A stretch of 40,760 bases of DNA, taken from positions 1 through 40,760 of the forward strand of contig JAFRQK010000013.1 of NCBI GenBank assembly GCA_017428635.1, in the 5' to 3' direction. The position numbers and the translations under genes are program-made. Of the stretch, positions 24,178 to 32,811 are shown piece after piece. This DNA is from Clostridia bacterium (lineage in GTDB: Bacteria; Bacillota; Clostridia; Oscillospirales; CAG-272). Numbering within the stretch: position 1 is the stretch's first letter; each line of letters begins with the position of its first letter. A model generated the notes under the pieces. The model saw only the letters and a list, made by a program, of their open reading frames with translations, made no database searches and was not told the DNA's origin.

Positions 24178-26943
24178 ACCTATCTTTTCAAACTGAATAT
24201 CCGGGAAGTCCGCGCCGTCTCTGATCCTGTAGTCTCCGATCGTCGGGTTGACGAAGACCGGGTTATCGGAGAGGTAATAGCCCGTATTTCCTTCAGACTT
24301 ACAATATTTCTCCGCGTTGTCGGCAAACCCGAGCTCTACCTTCCCGTCGCTGTTGATAAAGAGATTTCCTATAAACTCACTGGTCGGGGCAAGAGCGTAA
24401 TCGCTTTCGCCGAGACGGGACAGATCCGTGGTATAACTTGAGATTCCGGGTCTCCTCTTCTCCGCCTCTTCTTTGTATCCCGGGATATTATCGAACCTGT
24501 TACGGAGACTGTCGTACTTGCCCAGTATGTTTCCTATTATCCAGTCTTCGGCCTTAGCGGCTTCAAGTCCCATTTCCATGATCCGACCCATCTGAGACCC
24601 CATGCCCGAGCCGCAGCCGATCATAACGTTGTAATTCAGGGAGTTGTCACGGCCCGAGCCGTGGTACACAACCGAGCCCGCGTAGTACAGCAGATTGGAG
24701 TACATCCGGGTGCCGCAGTCGCCGTTGTCGCAGTAGTGAGCCATATGTCCCACGCTGCCTGCCGACAAGGTGTTGTAGAAGTTGTACCGGATAACGTTGT
24801 TGCCCTCGATATCTCCGCATCCGCGGGTCACGCCGCCGTCGTCGGAGTTGGTCATTGCGGAGTTGAAATCGTTGTACTCGACGGTGATATCGCAGGAGCC
24901 GGTGAACATCACCCCGTAGCGATAACAGTTCTCGAAACGGTTGTGCGAGACCACGCCGCCCGAGCAGGCGTGAAGGTTGACTGCACCCTCGGCGTCGAAA
25001 GTCAGGTTCGAGAGAGAGAAGAGACAGTTGTCCACCAGGATCTCGCTGCGGTTGGTGTATCTGTCGGCCTCCCAGCCGTTGTCGAAGACGAAAACGTGGC
25101 GTCCCGCGCAAAGGTTGAACTCGCTGTCCGTCACCCTGAGACCCAGAGGCACGTCCGGAAGGGATTTCTCGAACAGGACCATATCCCGCCCGTTGTTGCA
25201 GTCGAATCTGCACCTGTCGATCTCAAAGCCCGAGGTCTTGTAGCCCATAACGAATATGCCCACGTTGTTGGTAAAATGCAACTTCCGGAACGTGATATAC
25301 CCGGTGTCCTCCGCGTAGATCGCGCAGTAGGTCTCCGTGGCTTCTCCGGCGTCCCCGGTGTCGTAGTTTTTCAGACCGAAGATCCTCTTTTCTCCGTGGG
25401 GCAGAGGAATGTGATAGTTCCCCTCCGGATCGTATACGTACAGGATGCCGGTACCGTGGTCAAGCCAGTATTCGCCCGCCGCGTCAAGCTCGTAGGGAAC
25501 GTTCAGGACGAACATCCTGATACCCTTGCCGTCGGCGTCGCGCCAGCCGTCTCTCAGCCGCCCGCTGAATTCGGAGGAAGAACTTTTTCCGACTTTCAAA
25601 AGACTGTTTGCCGCGTCGTATCCCTCGATCTCAAAGGTATCCTTACGGTAACCCCTCACGATATATCCGTATATTCTCATATCCCGGATCACGTCCTCGT
25701 CATAACCGGCGAGTCTTCTTGCAAGTACGGAAAACGTTATCAGGAGATTATCCTTATCATAGGTCTCGGCAGCCTTATAGAATCGATCGCTCCAGTCGTC
25801 GTACTTGTTCGGATATCTCGCCACGTTGCAGAATCCTTTGTCCGAGAACAGAGCAAAGTTGTCAAGATCGGGGATCTCACCGATCCGGGACCCGAGATCG
25901 ACCTTCTTTATCTTTTCGGCGTGTTTTGTCTGGAACATTTCCGCTTCATCCGGGTCGAGCGGGAGAAAATCGTCTTCGGTCAGGGTGACGCCGTTATCGA
26001 AAGTGACCTCGCCGTCGCCGTAGGCGCAGTAGACGATCTGACGGTCGGGAGAACCCGAGTCGGCGGGACCGAGTCTCAGTTCCGCGGGGCCGTAGCAGCC
26101 GGCCTTGAACGCGACGACGATATCGCCCTCGGTCTTGGTCTCCTTGATCTCGCGGACTCGCTCCGCCGCCCGGTTGAAGGTGGCGATCGGTTTATCAAAA
26201 GTGCCGGGATTTGAGTCGTTGCCGTCCGCCGCGACATACACGTCGGCATTGTCAACAAGGGGATATTCCTTTTCCGTATAGCCGCTTCTCAGTATCGGCT
26301 CGTTGTAAACGAGGGTGAACGTCCCGTCGTATCTCTCAATTATCGCGGCGAACTGTTCGCGCGTGGCGAAACCGCCGGGCAACAGACGGTTCCCGTCCGT
26401 TCCGTTTATGATGCCCGCTTCGACCGCCCATCGCATCGCCTCTTCAGACCAGTCGCTTACTTTTTCATCGTCTGAAAACGGAGTCAGATCCGCCCTCTCC
26501 GGCACCGATACCGGCGCGGTCGACGAGAAGCGGAAGAGCATCGTTCCGAGCTGTTCTCTCGTGACGTATTCGTTCGGGCCGAATCTTTTTTCGGTAAGTC
26601 CCTTGACTACGCCCGTCTCTTTTGCCCACGCGACGGCGTCCGTGTACCACTCGCCGTCGGGAACGTCTTCAAAACCGCTCGGAGCGGCGGGCTCGGGGGA
26701 GCCCTCGCGCCTCCACAGGACGGTGACGACCATTCCGCGGGTCAGGGGACCCGAGGGGTCGAACCGGCCGTCCCCGACGCCGTTCATGTAACCTTTTTTG
26801 ACGGCGTTTTTTATCGCAGACGCGCTCCAGCGGTCCTCGGCGACGTCGGAGAACCCGGTTCTAGCCGCCGACGCTGGTATCGCCGTCATACAAACGGACG
26901 CGATCATTATTGCCGCGAATAGAATTGAAAGCAGTTTTTTCAT
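24169..26943 (-). CDS. SLH x3 plus right-handed beta-helix surface protein
   Basis: A 924-residue protein starting at ATG 26943 with AAAGGAA upstream. The signal peptide is residues 1-27. SLH repeats follow to about residue 220 (LTRGMVVTVLWRREGSP, VTREQLGTMLFRF, ATREQFAAIIERYD), then a beta-helix body. It is closest to the paralogue at 27221: both have the insert FDNGVTLTEDDF- or FDNGITIKKDDF-type sequence, SSSEFSGRLRDGWRDADGKG versus SSNEFGGRLRSEWRDADGKG, and the turn set HCDNGDCGT-type (CDNGDCGTRMYSNLLYYAG). LDAAGEYWLDHGTGILYVYDP is conserved. The end is NPTIGDYRIRDGADF...KIGRY. The two genes are divergent and separated by 277 bp, a typical outcome of an inverted duplication. Confidence 0.9.
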   Translation of the reverse strand: MKKLLSILFAAIMIASVCMTAIPASAARTGFSDVAEDRWSASAIKNAVKKGYMNGVGDGRFDPSGPLTRGMVVTVLWRREGSPEPAAPSGFEDVPDGEWYTDAVAWAKETGVVKGLTEKRFGPNEYVTREQLGTMLFRFSSTAPVSVPERADLTPFSDDEKVSDWSEEAMRWAVEAGIINGTDGNRLLPGGFATREQFAAIIERYDGTFTLVYNEPILRSGYTEKEYPLVDNADVYVAADGNDSNPGTFDKPIATFNRAAERVREIKETKTEGDIVVAFKAGCYGPAELRLGPADSGSPDRQIVYCAYGDGEVTFDNGVTLTEDDFLPLDPDEAEMFQTKHAEKIKKVDLGSRIGEIPDLDNFALFSDKGFCNVARYPNKYDDWSDRFYKAAETYDKDNLLITFSVLARRLAGYDEDVIRDMRIYGYIVRGYRKDTFEIEGYDAANSLLKVGKSSSSEFSGRLRDGWRDADGKGIRMFVLNVPYELDAAGEYWLDHGTGILYVYDPEGNYHIPLPHGEKRIFGLKNYDTGDAGEATETYCAIYAEDTGYITFRKLHFTNNVGIFVMGYKTSGFEIDRCRFDCNNGRDMVLFEKSLPDVPLGLRVTDSEFNLCAGRHVFVFDNGWEADRYTNRSEILVDNCLFSLSNLTFDAEGAVNLHACSGGVVSHNRFENCYRYGVMFTGSCDITVEYNDFNSAMTNSDDGGVTRGCGDIEGNNVIRYNFYNTLSAGSVGHMAHYCDNGDCGTRMYSNLLYYAGSVVYHGSGRDNSLNYNVMIGCGSGMGSQMGRIMEMGLEAAKAEDWIIGNILGKYDSLRNRFDNIPGYKEEAEKRRPGISSYTTDLSRLGESDYALAPTSEFIGNLFINSDGKVELGFADNAEKYCKSEGNTGYYLSDNPVFVNPTIGDYRIRDGADFPDIQFEKIGRY

Positions 26944-26976
26944 GATACTTTTCCTTTCGGTACCATAGTTGATTCC

Positions 26977-27005
26977 AGTATACCATCTCGGACGTTAAAA
27001 AACAA
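26977..27005 (-). promoter_or_regulatory. Promoter for the minus-strand SLH-beta-helix gene
   Basis: On the minus strand TTGTTT (27005-27000), 17-bp spacer ending GATGG, TATACT (26982-26977). Confidence 0.72.
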
Positions 27006-27109
27006 TCATTCCTATCTTTTATTTATATTCAAGTAACAATTAAGCGTTAAGCGCTGAAACGCCGTATGGTACGGTTCTGCAAAAGAACGACGGCAGAATG
27101 TGAGAAATC

Positions 27110-27148
27110 ATCCCCGACCGTCGAAAGGCGGGCGGGGATTATTCTTTT
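27110..27148 (+). terminator. Orphan terminator-like hairpin with no gene before it
   Basis: ATCCCCG-A-CCGTC (27110-27122), GAAA tetraloop, GGCGG-G-CGGGGAT (27127-27139), then TATTCTTTT. It has the family stem, but no plus-strand gene lies upstream because the neighbour is divergent. A short -10-like TATGGTACGG (27065-27074) precedes it, suggesting a lost transcription unit or a copied terminator-promoter block. Confidence 0.7.
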
Positions 27149-27157
27149 CCACTGCGC

Positions 27158-27186
27158 TTGCACAACGGTTATCTTTTTGATATAAT
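27158..27186 (+). promoter_or_regulatory. Promoter for the SLH-beta-helix gene at 27221
   Basis: TTGCAC (27158-27163), 17-bp spacer, TATAAT (27181-27186). Confidence 0.8.
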
Positions 27187-27220
27187 TTAATCAATAAAAT
27201 TTCTAAAAGGAAATACGGCA

Positions 27221-30016
27221 ATGAAAAGGCTGATTTCCCTTCTTATCGCACTCGTTATGCTCTCCGCGGCGATCGCAGCCGCGATACCCGTTTCCGCGGC
27301 GAAAACAAATTTCTCGGACGTTGAAGACAGCCGCTGGAGCGCGTCGGCGATAAAAAACGCCGTCAAAAAAGGTTACATGAAGGGCGTCGGGAACGGCCTG
27401 TTCGATCCTTCGGGGCCACTGACCCGCGGAATGGTCGCGACCGTCCTGTGGCGGCGCGAGGGATCTCCCGCTCCGGCGGGGCCGAGCGGCTTTGACGACG
27501 TGCCCGCGGGCGAGTGGTACACGGACGCCGTCGCGTGGGCTAAAGAGACGGGCGTAGTCAAGGGACTGACCGAGAGGACGTTCGGGCCGAACGAACTCAT
27601 CACCCGCGAGCAGCTCGCGACCATGATGTTCCGCTTCTCGTCGACCGCGCCGGTATCGGTACCGGAGAGGGCTGATCTGACTCCGTTTACCGACGACGAA
27701 AAAGTAAGCGACTGGTCTGAAGAGGCGATGAGATGGGCGGTCGAAGCCGGGCTGATCAACGGCACGGGCGGCAACCGCCTCGCGCCCGGCGGGAACGCCA
27801 CGCGCGAGCAGTTCGCGGCGATAATAGAGAGATACGACGGCACCTTTACGCTGAAATACAATACTCCGGTCATTCGCTCTCATTATACCGAGAAGCCCTA
27901 CCCGCTCGTTGATGATGCCGATATTTACGTCGCGCCCGACGGCGACGACTCGAACCCGGGCACGTTCGACGAACCGCTGGCCTCTTTCTCCGGGGCTGTC
28001 GCCAAAGTACGAGAGATAAAGGCGGCGGTGACCGAAGGCGATATCACGGTTGCGTTCAAAGCCGGAAACTACGGCGCGATCGAGGCGGAGCTCGGCGCCG
28101 AAGACGGCGGCTCGCCCGATCAGCAGATAATCTACTGCGCTTACGGCGACGGTAAAGTTAAGTTCGATAACGGAATTACGATAAAAAAAGACGATTTCTC
28201 GCCTCTTTCGAAAAGTGAAAGGGAGTTGTTCAACGACAGTTTCGCCGACGGTATCAAGAAAATTGACATAGGCCGACTGATCGATGAAATACCTGATTTT
28301 TACGATTTTGCTCTCTTCAGCGATAATAGTTTTTGTTCGCCGGCAAGATATCCCAACAAATACCTTGACGGCTCGGATCAATTCATGCAGGCGGCTGAGA
28401 CCTGGGACGAAGATCCCGATCTGTTCACGTTGCATATTTTCAACGATCTTGTTGCCCGAAGACTCAAAAAATATACAGACGAGATGATTTCCGGCCTGGT
28501 TCTTTACGGATATCTGGTCAGAGGGTTCAGAAAGGATACTTTCGAGGCAGTTTCGTACGACAAGGACACCGGGCTGATGAAAGTTGAAAATAGTTCGTCA
28601 AATGAGTTCGGCGGACGTCTCAGATCCGAGTGGCGCGACGCAGACGGAAAAGGTATCAGGATGCTGATCGAAAACGTCTCGTTCGAACTCGATTACGCCG
28701 GAGAATACTGGCTTGACAGAGATACCGGCATCCTTTACGTCTATGAACCGGACGCTGATTATCATATTCCCCTACCCCACGGCGAATACAAAATCAGAGG
28801 AATAAAGCACTACGTAGACGACAACGTGGACGAGCTGCCCTCGTACTGCGCGATCTACGCCGAAAACACCGGATATATTACTTTCCGCGGCTTCTCGTTT
28901 ACCAATAACGTCGACGAGTTCATTCTCGGCTACAGGACGTCGGGTATAAAGATCGACAGATGTTCTTTCGATTGCTGTACGGGCGACAATCAGCTTCTTT
29001 TCGAGTATTCCCTCGACGGAGAGCCGCTCGGACTCGAGGTGACCGACAGTGAATTTGATCTGTGCGTCGGACGTCACATCTACGTCGCCGATATGGCGGA
29101 CACCGACTGCAAGTTTACCGACAGGACCGACGCCGTTATCGATAACTGCCGTTTTGCCAACTCCAATTTGATGTTCGACGCGGAGGGCGCGGTCAATCTG
29201 TACCGTTGTTCGGGCGGTACCGTCAGACATTGCGTATTTGAAAAATGCTGCCGGTACGGCGTTATGTATACCGGTTCTTTAGACGTTACGGTCGAATATA
29301 ACGATTTCGAATCCGTTATGACGAACTCCGACGACGGCGGCGTTACCCGGGGATATTCAAACGCGGACGGTTATGCTGTTGTAAGGTATAATTATTACGG
29401 ACCCGTTTCCGCGGGATCTGTCGGGCGTTTCGCGCACTACTGCGACAACGGAGACTGCGGGACCGTTATGTACGGCAACATTTTTTACGAGGGCGGGGAT
29501 TTCATGCTCCACGGAGCTTGCAGAGACAACGACGTCAGCCGGAACGTTTTCATAAATCCCTGGACAATAGTCAACGGAGTGAGAATGGGTCATAACACCT
29601 CCGGTATTATTGAAAACGGAGATACCCTCGAAGATCTGGACGGGATCTCTCAGTATATGTATATAAGATGGAAACAGGTGCTTGAGAGGTGCGCGGAGGT
29701 TGAGGGATTTGCCGAAGAGCTCGAAGCGCGCAGACCGGGAGCGTCAAAAGTATCGCTCGATTTTGCCGACGCGGCTCAAAAGAATTTCTTCCTTGCGCCG
29801 ACCAATACGTTTAACGGCAACGTTTTTATCAACAAAAAAAAGGAGATCGGTATATATATGGGCGGCAACGGCGCGGACTACGCCACCGCTGAAGGCAACG
29901 CGGCGTACGGACTCGATGAAAATCCCGTGTTCGTCAACCCGACGCTCGGGGACTACAGGATAAGAGACGGCGTCGACTTCCCGGATTATCATTTTGAAAA
30001 GATAGGAAGATATTGA
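27221..30016 (+). CDS. SLH x3 plus right-handed beta-helix surface protein
   Basis: A 931-residue protein with AAAGGAA eight nt before its ATG. The signal peptide is residues 1-27 (KRLISLLIALVMLSAAIAAA). Three SLH repeats reach to about residue 215, followed by HYTEKPYPLVDDADIYVAPDG. The beta-helix body contains NNVDEFILGYRTSG, NNCRFAN-type turns (VIDNCRFANSNLMFDAEGAVNL) and YNDFESVMTNSDDGGVTRGY, the last nearly the same as in the divergent paralogue at 26943. LDYAGEYWLDRDTGILYVYEP is present. The C-terminus is NPTLGDYRIRDGVDF...KIGRY. The middle of the gene is slightly AT-richer than the SLH part, suggesting that SLH modules are kept homogeneous by recombination while the helix diverges. It has its own promoter and terminator. 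Confidence 0.9.
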   Translation: MKRLISLLIALVMLSAAIAAAIPVSAAKTNFSDVEDSRWSASAIKNAVKKGYMKGVGNGLFDPSGPLTRGMVATVLWRREGSPAPAGPSGFDDVPAGEWYTDAVAWAKETGVVKGLTERTFGPNELITREQLATMMFRFSSTAPVSVPERADLTPFTDDEKVSDWSEEAMRWAVEAGLINGTGGNRLAPGGNATREQFAAIIERYDGTFTLKYNTPVIRSHYTEKPYPLVDDADIYVAPDGDDSNPGTFDEPLASFSGAVAKVREIKAAVTEGDITVAFKAGNYGAIEAELGAEDGGSPDQQIIYCAYGDGKVKFDNGITIKKDDFSPLSKSERELFNDSFADGIKKIDIGRLIDEIPDFYDFALFSDNSFCSPARYPNKYLDGSDQFMQAAETWDEDPDLFTLHIFNDLVARRLKKYTDEMISGLVLYGYLVRGFRKDTFEAVSYDKDTGLMKVENSSSNEFGGRLRSEWRDADGKGIRMLIENVSFELDYAGEYWLDRDTGILYVYEPDADYHIPLPHGEYKIRGIKHYVDDNVDELPSYCAIYAENTGYITFRGFSFTNNVDEFILGYRTSGIKIDRCSFDCCTGDNQLLFEYSLDGEPLGLEVTDSEFDLCVGRHIYVADMADTDCKFTDRTDAVIDNCRFANSNLMFDAEGAVNLYRCSGGTVRHCVFEKCCRYGVMYTGSLDVTVEYNDFESVMTNSDDGGVTRGYSNADGYAVVRYNYYGPVSAGSVGRFAHYCDNGDCGTVMYGNIFYEGGDFMLHGACRDNDVSRNVFINPWTIVNGVRMGHNTSGIIENGDTLEDLDGISQYMYIRWKQVLERCAEVEGFAEELEARRPGASKVSLDFADAAQKNFFLAPTNTFNGNVFINKKKEIGIYMGGNGADYATAEGNAAYGLDENPVFVNPTLGDYRIRDGVDFPDYHFEKIGRY

Positions 30017-30028
30017 TAACGGAAAATG

Positions 30029-30170
30029 ATCCCCGGCTCACGCCGGGGATTGGCATCACTAAAAAAAGATTATCAATAACCCCGGCATCTACTCAACTAT
30101 TCTGGATTCATCCGAATCAAGAAGCCGTCAAAACATCAATAATCCCCGGCTCACGCCGGGGATTTGCTTT
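30029..30170 (+). terminator. Two identical terminator hairpins after the last beta-helix gene
   Basis: ATCCCCGGC-TCAC-GCCGGGGAT occurs at 30029-30050 and again at 30142-30163. The second is followed by TTGCTTT. A partial third trace (ATCAATAACCCCGGC) lies at 30074-30088. The first follows the beta-helix stop by 12 nt. The second may serve the converging ABC permease gene. No gene was seen in the 257-bp gap. Confidence 0.85.
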
Positions 30171-30273
30171 GAAAACGCACCTCATTATCGGCAGATGCGG
30201 GAAACGGGGGTCGGCGAATTTAATCCGATACGGCCTTAATCTTTTTTCTCTGTGTCGATAACAATTTCAGGCG

Positions 30274-32805
30274 TCATGCATCAAGATCGGTCAGTTTCAG
30301 TTTTTTCACACTGCGAAGTGCGATCGCGTTGATCACGACGGTAAACAGAGCGGTGATCCCCCCGGCGTAAAGCCACGCGGGCACGTATACGCTGCGGTCG
30401 AACTGAGTGTATGAAAGCTCGACCGATCTGACGATATAATAACCGATGCCGCATCCCGCGGCTATACCGAGAAGAATACCCGTCAGGGCGGTCAGGACAG
30501 TCTCGCGAAGAAGATACCCGACGAGTTCTCCGTATGAAAATCCGTTGATGCGCATAAGGATGAGCTCACGCTTTTTCTGCATGACGTATGTACTTGTCAG
30601 GCACATCTGCACGACTCCCGCCATTATCGCCGCGATAGCGATCAGAAGACTGTCCACGGAATCGATCGATCCCATGGACGCCTCGAATACGGCACGATCG
30701 GCGTCCGATTCCGTCCACGATACAAGACCGTACTCTTCCTCAAACATCGAAATAAGCGCTTCGGGGTCTGCACCGTTCAGCCGCACTAAAAACGCGTTAG
30801 GCGCGTATTCTCCCGAAAACTCATATTCATAATACCCCCGACTCATAACGACGGGCATACCAAGATAATTCCGAAAAACGCCCGCGACTTTCACCCTTGC
30901 GGTATCGGTAAGACCGATCATCATATCGAATTCGTCGCCGACCTCAAGGCCTTCCGTCTCGGCAAGGCGCTGATAGATGAAAACGCCTTCGTCCGTTGCC
31001 GGAAGCTCCGCGCCGGTTTTCGCGTCGAGGAGCCTGAACATAGGCCGTAACCCGTCAATATCTCCCACAAGCAGTTTTACCGCTCCGTACCCGTCGGTCC
31101 TTACGGAAGCGGAAGTACTTAACAGACTTACTCTTTCCGCGCCCGCCTCATCGAGGATCTCCCCGAACCGCTCTTCTGCGAACGGTTCGTATTTCACCTC
31201 AGCGTCATAATTTATTATACCGGGATACTGCTTTTCGGGACAGTTATTGACTGCGTGCTTAAGTGTAAATCCGACTCCGATCATCGCGCAGCATCCGAGT
31301 ATGCTCACGACGGTGACAAGAACCCGTTTCCAGTCGCTCCGGACGTTTCGCAGAATCAGGCGGGAGTACAGCCCGGCGCTATTGTCTTTTCCCTTCCCTT
31401 TGACCCCGTTCGGAACGGGAGGCTGCATCAGCGCGTTCGCGGACTCCCTCAAAAGAGTCCTGCATGCGATCCATACGGCGCCGGACGAAAGAACGATACC
31501 CGCGGCGAAGACGATCAAAGCCGAAACCGGATCGAAAAGCGGCGCGGAAAGATCGAATATGAAATTATCCTTGTAGTTGTCGAGGACGATCCTCTCCAGC
31601 AGAAAGCGTCCGGCGAAACATCCCGCGATCGTTCCGAAAACGGTAGCAGACACGCCGAACAAAAGATATTTTCCGAGGATCTCGCGGTTAAAAAAGCCAA
31701 GCGCCTTAACAGTTCCTACCTGGCTTCTCTGTTCGCCGACCATCTTTCCGACCGTCGCCAGGATCGTAAGTGCGCCGATCGCGATAAACATCAGTCCGAA
31801 ATTCGTCTGAAGCGTGCGCAGGGTCTCTCCGCACGACTTTATCTGAGCGTAACCCGTGCTGCTTTCTTCTCCGAGGACGATCCAACGGGACGGGGCCATT
31901 CCTTCGATATCCTCGCGGTATCCATCAAGATCGGCTATACTTTTTTCAAGGTATCCGATCGTTTCCGTATCGTCCGGAGTTTCGCTCATCGCACTTTCCA
32001 GCTGCTGACGCAAATCCGCTTCCATGGCGTCGACACGTCCGTGCGCCGCTTTTTTCACTGCGGCATCCGTCAGAGGAGTACGTTCCGGTGCGAGCTCCTC
32101 GATCTTTTTGACAAGCGAGGCGACCTCGGATCCGTGCGCGCCGGAGAAGCGGTCTCCGTTCTCACCGTCCAGAAGTATCTCCGCTTTCATACTCGCACCT
32201 TGAAGGGTCTCGAGATCGAACGTTTCCTTCGGAACGACGATATAGCCCGTTTGGGCAAACGTCCGGCTGACGTGATCCGGATGCTTCACGATTCCGGTGA
32301 TCCGGAATTCACATTCAAGAACGTACTGTCCGGCGTCGTCTGTCATCGAAATATCGTCGATCACGTCGCCGATCCGGAACTGCATCTCCTCAGCTAAGCT
32401 TTGCTCAATCGCGCACTCGTTCGGAGCTTCGGGAAACCTCCCCTCTTCCAGCTGCGGGACGTTGACCCGCCCGGTGAGAGAGATCAGATAAGTGTCCGCC
32501 TTAAGACCTTCGCCGTGATAAACGCATGCGCCTGCCTGCCACACAGGCTCCGCGCACTTTACTCCGCCCAGCTTTCCGAGCAGACTGACGTCATCCTCGG
32601 AGATCAGCATAGAGGAGACGACCTCGACGCTGCGGAAACACATTGCATCGTACATCTCGGAACCGTTCCGGATAATCGCCCCGCCGGCGAAACCGATGCT
32701 GAGATAAATCGACGTTCCGAGAAGAGCTATTACGATCACGGACACAAAAGAGACCCACCTCTTTTTAATATTCCGTACCGCATCCTTGATCTGAGTCCGT
32801 TTCAT
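30274..32805 (-). CDS. ABC transporter permease, FtsX/MacB type with two FtsX domains
   Basis: An 843-residue membrane protein with AAATCACC... just upstream and the ATPase stop six nt before its ATG. An N-terminal membrane segment (WVSFVSVIVIALLGTSIYLS) is followed by a large extracytoplasmic domain of about 300 residues. Then come three helices of the first FtsX domain (FIAIGALTILATVGKM..., GVSATVFGTIAGCFAG..., ALIVFAAGIVLSS), a second N-terminal-like helix (VLVTVVSILGCCAMIGVGFT), a second external domain, and a final FtsX domain (IAAIMAGVVQMCLTST, LTGILLGIAAGCGIGYYIV, GGITALFTVVINAIAL). The coiled region about 240-300 resembles a helical insertion. Such MacB-like transporters move lipoproteins, peptides or antibiotics and work mechanically rather than as classic channels. 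A membrane-fusion partner gene is not present here. Confidence 0.88.
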   Translation of the reverse strand: MKRTQIKDAVRNIKKRWVSFVSVIVIALLGTSIYLSIGFAGGAIIRNGSEMYDAMCFRSVEVVSSMLISEDDVSLLGKLGGVKCAEPVWQAGACVYHGEGLKADTYLISLTGRVNVPQLEEGRFPEAPNECAIEQSLAEEMQFRIGDVIDDISMTDDAGQYVLECEFRITGIVKHPDHVSRTFAQTGYIVVPKETFDLETLQGASMKAEILLDGENGDRFSGAHGSEVASLVKKIEELAPERTPLTDAAVKKAAHGRVDAMEADLRQQLESAMSETPDDTETIGYLEKSIADLDGYREDIEGMAPSRWIVLGEESSTGYAQIKSCGETLRTLQTNFGLMFIAIGALTILATVGKMVGEQRSQVGTVKALGFFNREILGKYLLFGVSATVFGTIAGCFAGRFLLERIVLDNYKDNFIFDLSAPLFDPVSALIVFAAGIVLSSGAVWIACRTLLRESANALMQPPVPNGVKGKGKDNSAGLYSRLILRNVRSDWKRVLVTVVSILGCCAMIGVGFTLKHAVNNCPEKQYPGIINYDAEVKYEPFAEERFGEILDEAGAERVSLLSTSASVRTDGYGAVKLLVGDIDGLRPMFRLLDAKTGAELPATDEGVFIYQRLAETEGLEVGDEFDMMIGLTDTARVKVAGVFRNYLGMPVVMSRGYYEYEFSGEYAPNAFLVRLNGADPEALISMFEEEYGLVSWTESDADRAVFEASMGSIDSVDSLLIAIAAIMAGVVQMCLTSTYVMQKKRELILMRINGFSYGELVGYLLRETVLTALTGILLGIAAGCGIGYYIVRSVELSYTQFDRSVYVPAWLYAGGITALFTVVINAIALRSVKKLKLTDLDA

Positions 32806-32811
32806 GGCAAA

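Noticed and set aside
30013-30261. 82-codon plus-strand frame after the last beta-helix gene
   Set aside because: It spans two terminator hairpins and has no ribosome binding site.
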